From Mycobacterium bourgelatii (GTDB taxonomy: Bacteria > Actinomycetota > Actinomycetes > Mycobacteriales > Mycobacteriaceae), in NCBI RefSeq assembly GCF_010723575.1, contig NZ_BLKZ01000001.1:2356001-2420000 (forward strand): 64,000 nt of DNA. The letters run 5' to 3'. The position numbers were made by a program, and so were the translations under genes. The first letter of the stretch is position 1, and every line of letters starts with the position of its first letter. Below are positions 61,522 through 64,000 of the stretch, piece after piece. The notes beneath the pieces were generated by a model, which did not search any database, was not told the DNA's origin, and saw nothing but the letters and a program-made list of their open reading frames with translations.

Positions 61522-62247
61522 ATGCGCCACAAGCGATTTCGACTAATCAGCCTAGCCTGGATCACCGCCCTGGTGACCGGGCTACTGGCATCTCTGGCCG
61601 CGCCCGCGGGGGCGGAGCCCGGGGAGTGGGATCCCACCCTGCCGGCAACCATCAGTGCGGGCGCTCCGGGGGACCCGCTCGCGGTGGCCAACGCCTCGTT
61701 GCAGGCCACCGCTCAGGCCACCCAGACCACGCTCGATCTGGGTAAGCAATTCCTCAGCGGGCTGGGCATCAACCTGGGCGGGGCTCCGGCGCCGGCCGCG
61801 GCGGCCGGCAACACCAGCCCTAGCCGGATACCCCGGGCCAAGGCGCCACAGGCCATCGAGTACGTGATTCGCCGGGCCGGATCGCAAATGGGAGTGCCCT
61901 ACTCCTGGGGCGGCGGATCGCTGGACGGGCCCAGCAAGGGCGTGGATTCCGGCGCGAACACCGTCGGCTTCGACTGCTCCGGTCTGATGCGGTACGCCTT
62001 TGCCGGGGTCGGCGTGCTGATCCCGAGGTTCTCCGGCGACCAGTACAACTTCGGCAAGCATGTTCCGCCCTCTCAGGCCAGGCGTGGCGACCTGATCTTC
62101 TATGGGCCCAACGGCAGCCAACACGTCACTATGTACCTGGGCAACGGTCAGATGTTGGAGGCGTCGGGAAGCGCTGGCAAAGTCACCATCAGTCCGGTTC
62201 GCAAAGGCGGAATGACGCCTTTCGTGACTAGGATCATCGACTACTAG
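61522..62247 (+). CDS. ripB: Peptidoglycan endopeptidase RipB
   Basis: 241 residues, the length of the M. tuberculosis protein. Signal peptide (RHKRFRLISLAWITALVTGL), no coiled coil, then a NlpC/P60 domain closely similar to that of RipA: SRIPRAKAPQAIEYVIRRAG, VGFDCSGLMRYAFAGVG with the catalytic Cys, and GSQHVTMYLGNGQMLEASG with the His. Arose from a tandem duplication with ripA. GAGGGGCT precedes the ATG by a few bases; 10 bases after ripA, so one operon. Confidence 0.96.
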   Translation: MRHKRFRLISLAWITALVTGLLASLAAPAGAEPGEWDPTLPATISAGAPGDPLAVANASLQATAQATQTTLDLGKQFLSGLGINLGGAPAPAAAAGNTSPSRIPRAKAPQAIEYVIRRAGSQMGVPYSWGGGSLDGPSKGVDSGANTVGFDCSGLMRYAFAGVGVLIPRFSGDQYNFGKHVPPSQARRGDLIFYGPNGSQHVTMYLGNGQMLEASGSAGKVTISPVRKGGMTPFVTRIIDY

Positions 62248-62387
62248 GCCAGGTCTGAGCTCCGGTGGCGGGGGACCGCGACGTCGACGGAACCCAGGAC
62301 TCCTGGAATAGTTGAACGCGGGCACGTCGCTGCCCCGCGATTTTGAGCGTCAAGCAGTCGTGTCTGATCGAGCGTGGAGGGTTGTTG

Positions 62388-63493
<1,106 letters not shown>

Positions 63494-63497
<4 letters not shown>

Positions 63498-64000
63498 CAG
63501 AGACTGGTCCCGCCGCGGGAACCCCCGCGGCTACCATCCCTCCGCCGTCGATGTTGCGCGGCAACATCGACGACCCCAAGCTGTCCGCGGCACTGCGGAC
63601 GTTGGACTTGACGGTCCGGCACAAGTTGGACGGCATTCTGCACGGCGATCACCTGGGCCTGATCCCTGGACCCGGTTCGGAGCCGGGGGAGTCGCGGCTT
63701 TACCAGCCTGGCGACGACGTCCGCCGGATGGACTGGGCGGTCACCGCGCGGACCACCCATCCACACGTCCGGCAGATGATCGCCGACCGGGAGCTGGAGA
63801 CGTGGCTGGTGATCGACATGTCGGCCAGCCTGGACTTCGGCACCGCCGTCTGTGAGAAACGAGACCTGGCGGTGGCGGCCGCGGCGGCCATCTCAGTGCT
63901 GAACGTCGGTGGCGGCAACCGCCTGGGCGCGTTGGTCTCCAACGGCGCCATCACAACCCGGGTGCCGGCGCGCTCTGGGCGTCAGCATGTGCACACGATG
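63494..64000 (+). CDS. DUF58 domain protein, 3'-partial
   Basis: 169 codons are visible; the frame is open to the window end. GTG overlaps the moxR1 stop. N-terminus TETGPAAGTPAATIPPPS, then LRTLDLTVRHKLDGILHGDH, the DUF58 core PGEsRLYQPGDDVRRMDWAVTART (shortened here: LYQPGDDVRRMDWAVTA), and the start of the VWA-like part ETWLVIDMSASLDFG with a MIDAS-type DxSxS. Homologous to Rv1480; partner of MoxR1. Confidence 0.93.

Overview
The window is chromosomal DNA of a slow-growing, non-tuberculous Mycobacterium. Evidence: very high G+C, many GTG starts, start/stop overlaps inside operons, a REP13E12/HNH gene, PPE and PE_PGRS genes, mycobacterial cell-wall genes (mptB, ripA/ripB), and a gene order that follows the M. 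tuberculosis block from uvrC (Rv1420) to moxR1-Rv1480. The species cannot be named from the sequence. Names of the form Rv#### are recalled homologues, not search results.

Layout. 2-853: 3' part of a 13E12/HNH gene. 908-5791: uvrC-rapZ-yvcK-whiA operon with overlapping starts and stops. 5834-10927: lipid block (WS/DGAT acyltransferase, then on the minus strand lipO, fadD12 and an acyltransferase). 11077-16486: PucR-type regulator, two small paralogous genes each followed by a strong hairpin, a DUF3556 membrane protein and a phytoene-dehydrogenase-like oxidoreductase. 16699-19741: glycolytic operon gap-pgk-tpiA. 19742-21316: a broken copy of a GFPGQ-repeat protein gene, an NTF2-like gene, the intact GFPGQ-repeat gene, and secG. 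21386-24193: ppc. 24207-30642: pentose phosphate operon tkt-tal-zwf-opcA-pgl (minus strand). 30883-36493: heme A genes ctaB and ctaA enclosing a PE remnant plus PPE-PPW gene, a qor and an ATP-grasp-like gene. 36578-41083: aldo/keto reductase, a tandem repeat, ABC exporter, mptB. 41181-48503: SUF operon sufR-sufB(intein)-sufD-sufC-sufS-sufU-sufT. 48544-51585: fadE15 and a PE_PGRS gene. 51980-55239: two thioredoxins, an enoyl-CoA hydratase and an ABC-F protein. 55450-59852: small HTH protein, TetR regulator with aconitase, and a membrane protein. 60096-64000: ripA-ripB-moxR1-DUF58 protein, running off the window.

How the genes work together. The window holds central carbon metabolism (lower glycolysis, PEP carboxylase, the complete oxidative plus non-oxidative pentose phosphate set with its G6PDH chaperone OpcA, aconitase), heme A maturation for cytochrome oxidase, Fe-S cluster assembly under an Fe-S repressor, and septal peptidoglycan hydrolysis. 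Compared with the M. tuberculosis order as I recall it, ppc is present, ctpD and the Rv1433-Rv1435c genes are absent, PE16 is replaced by the two small paralogues, and an aldo/keto reductase lies between ctaA and the ABC exporter.

Most interesting points: a duplicated and decayed copy of the GFPGQ/WGR-domain gene; the small paralogue pair; an AT-rich, rare-codon tract in sufB just upstream of its intein; a palindrome matching the SufR operator on the sufR start codon; a 29-codon PE remnant fused to a PPE-PPW locus; and a direct repeat resembling an MtrA box upstream of ripA. I did not find a wholly new multi-gene system; the SnoaL/GFPGQ neighbourhood and the small paralogue pair are the best candidates for undescribed biology.
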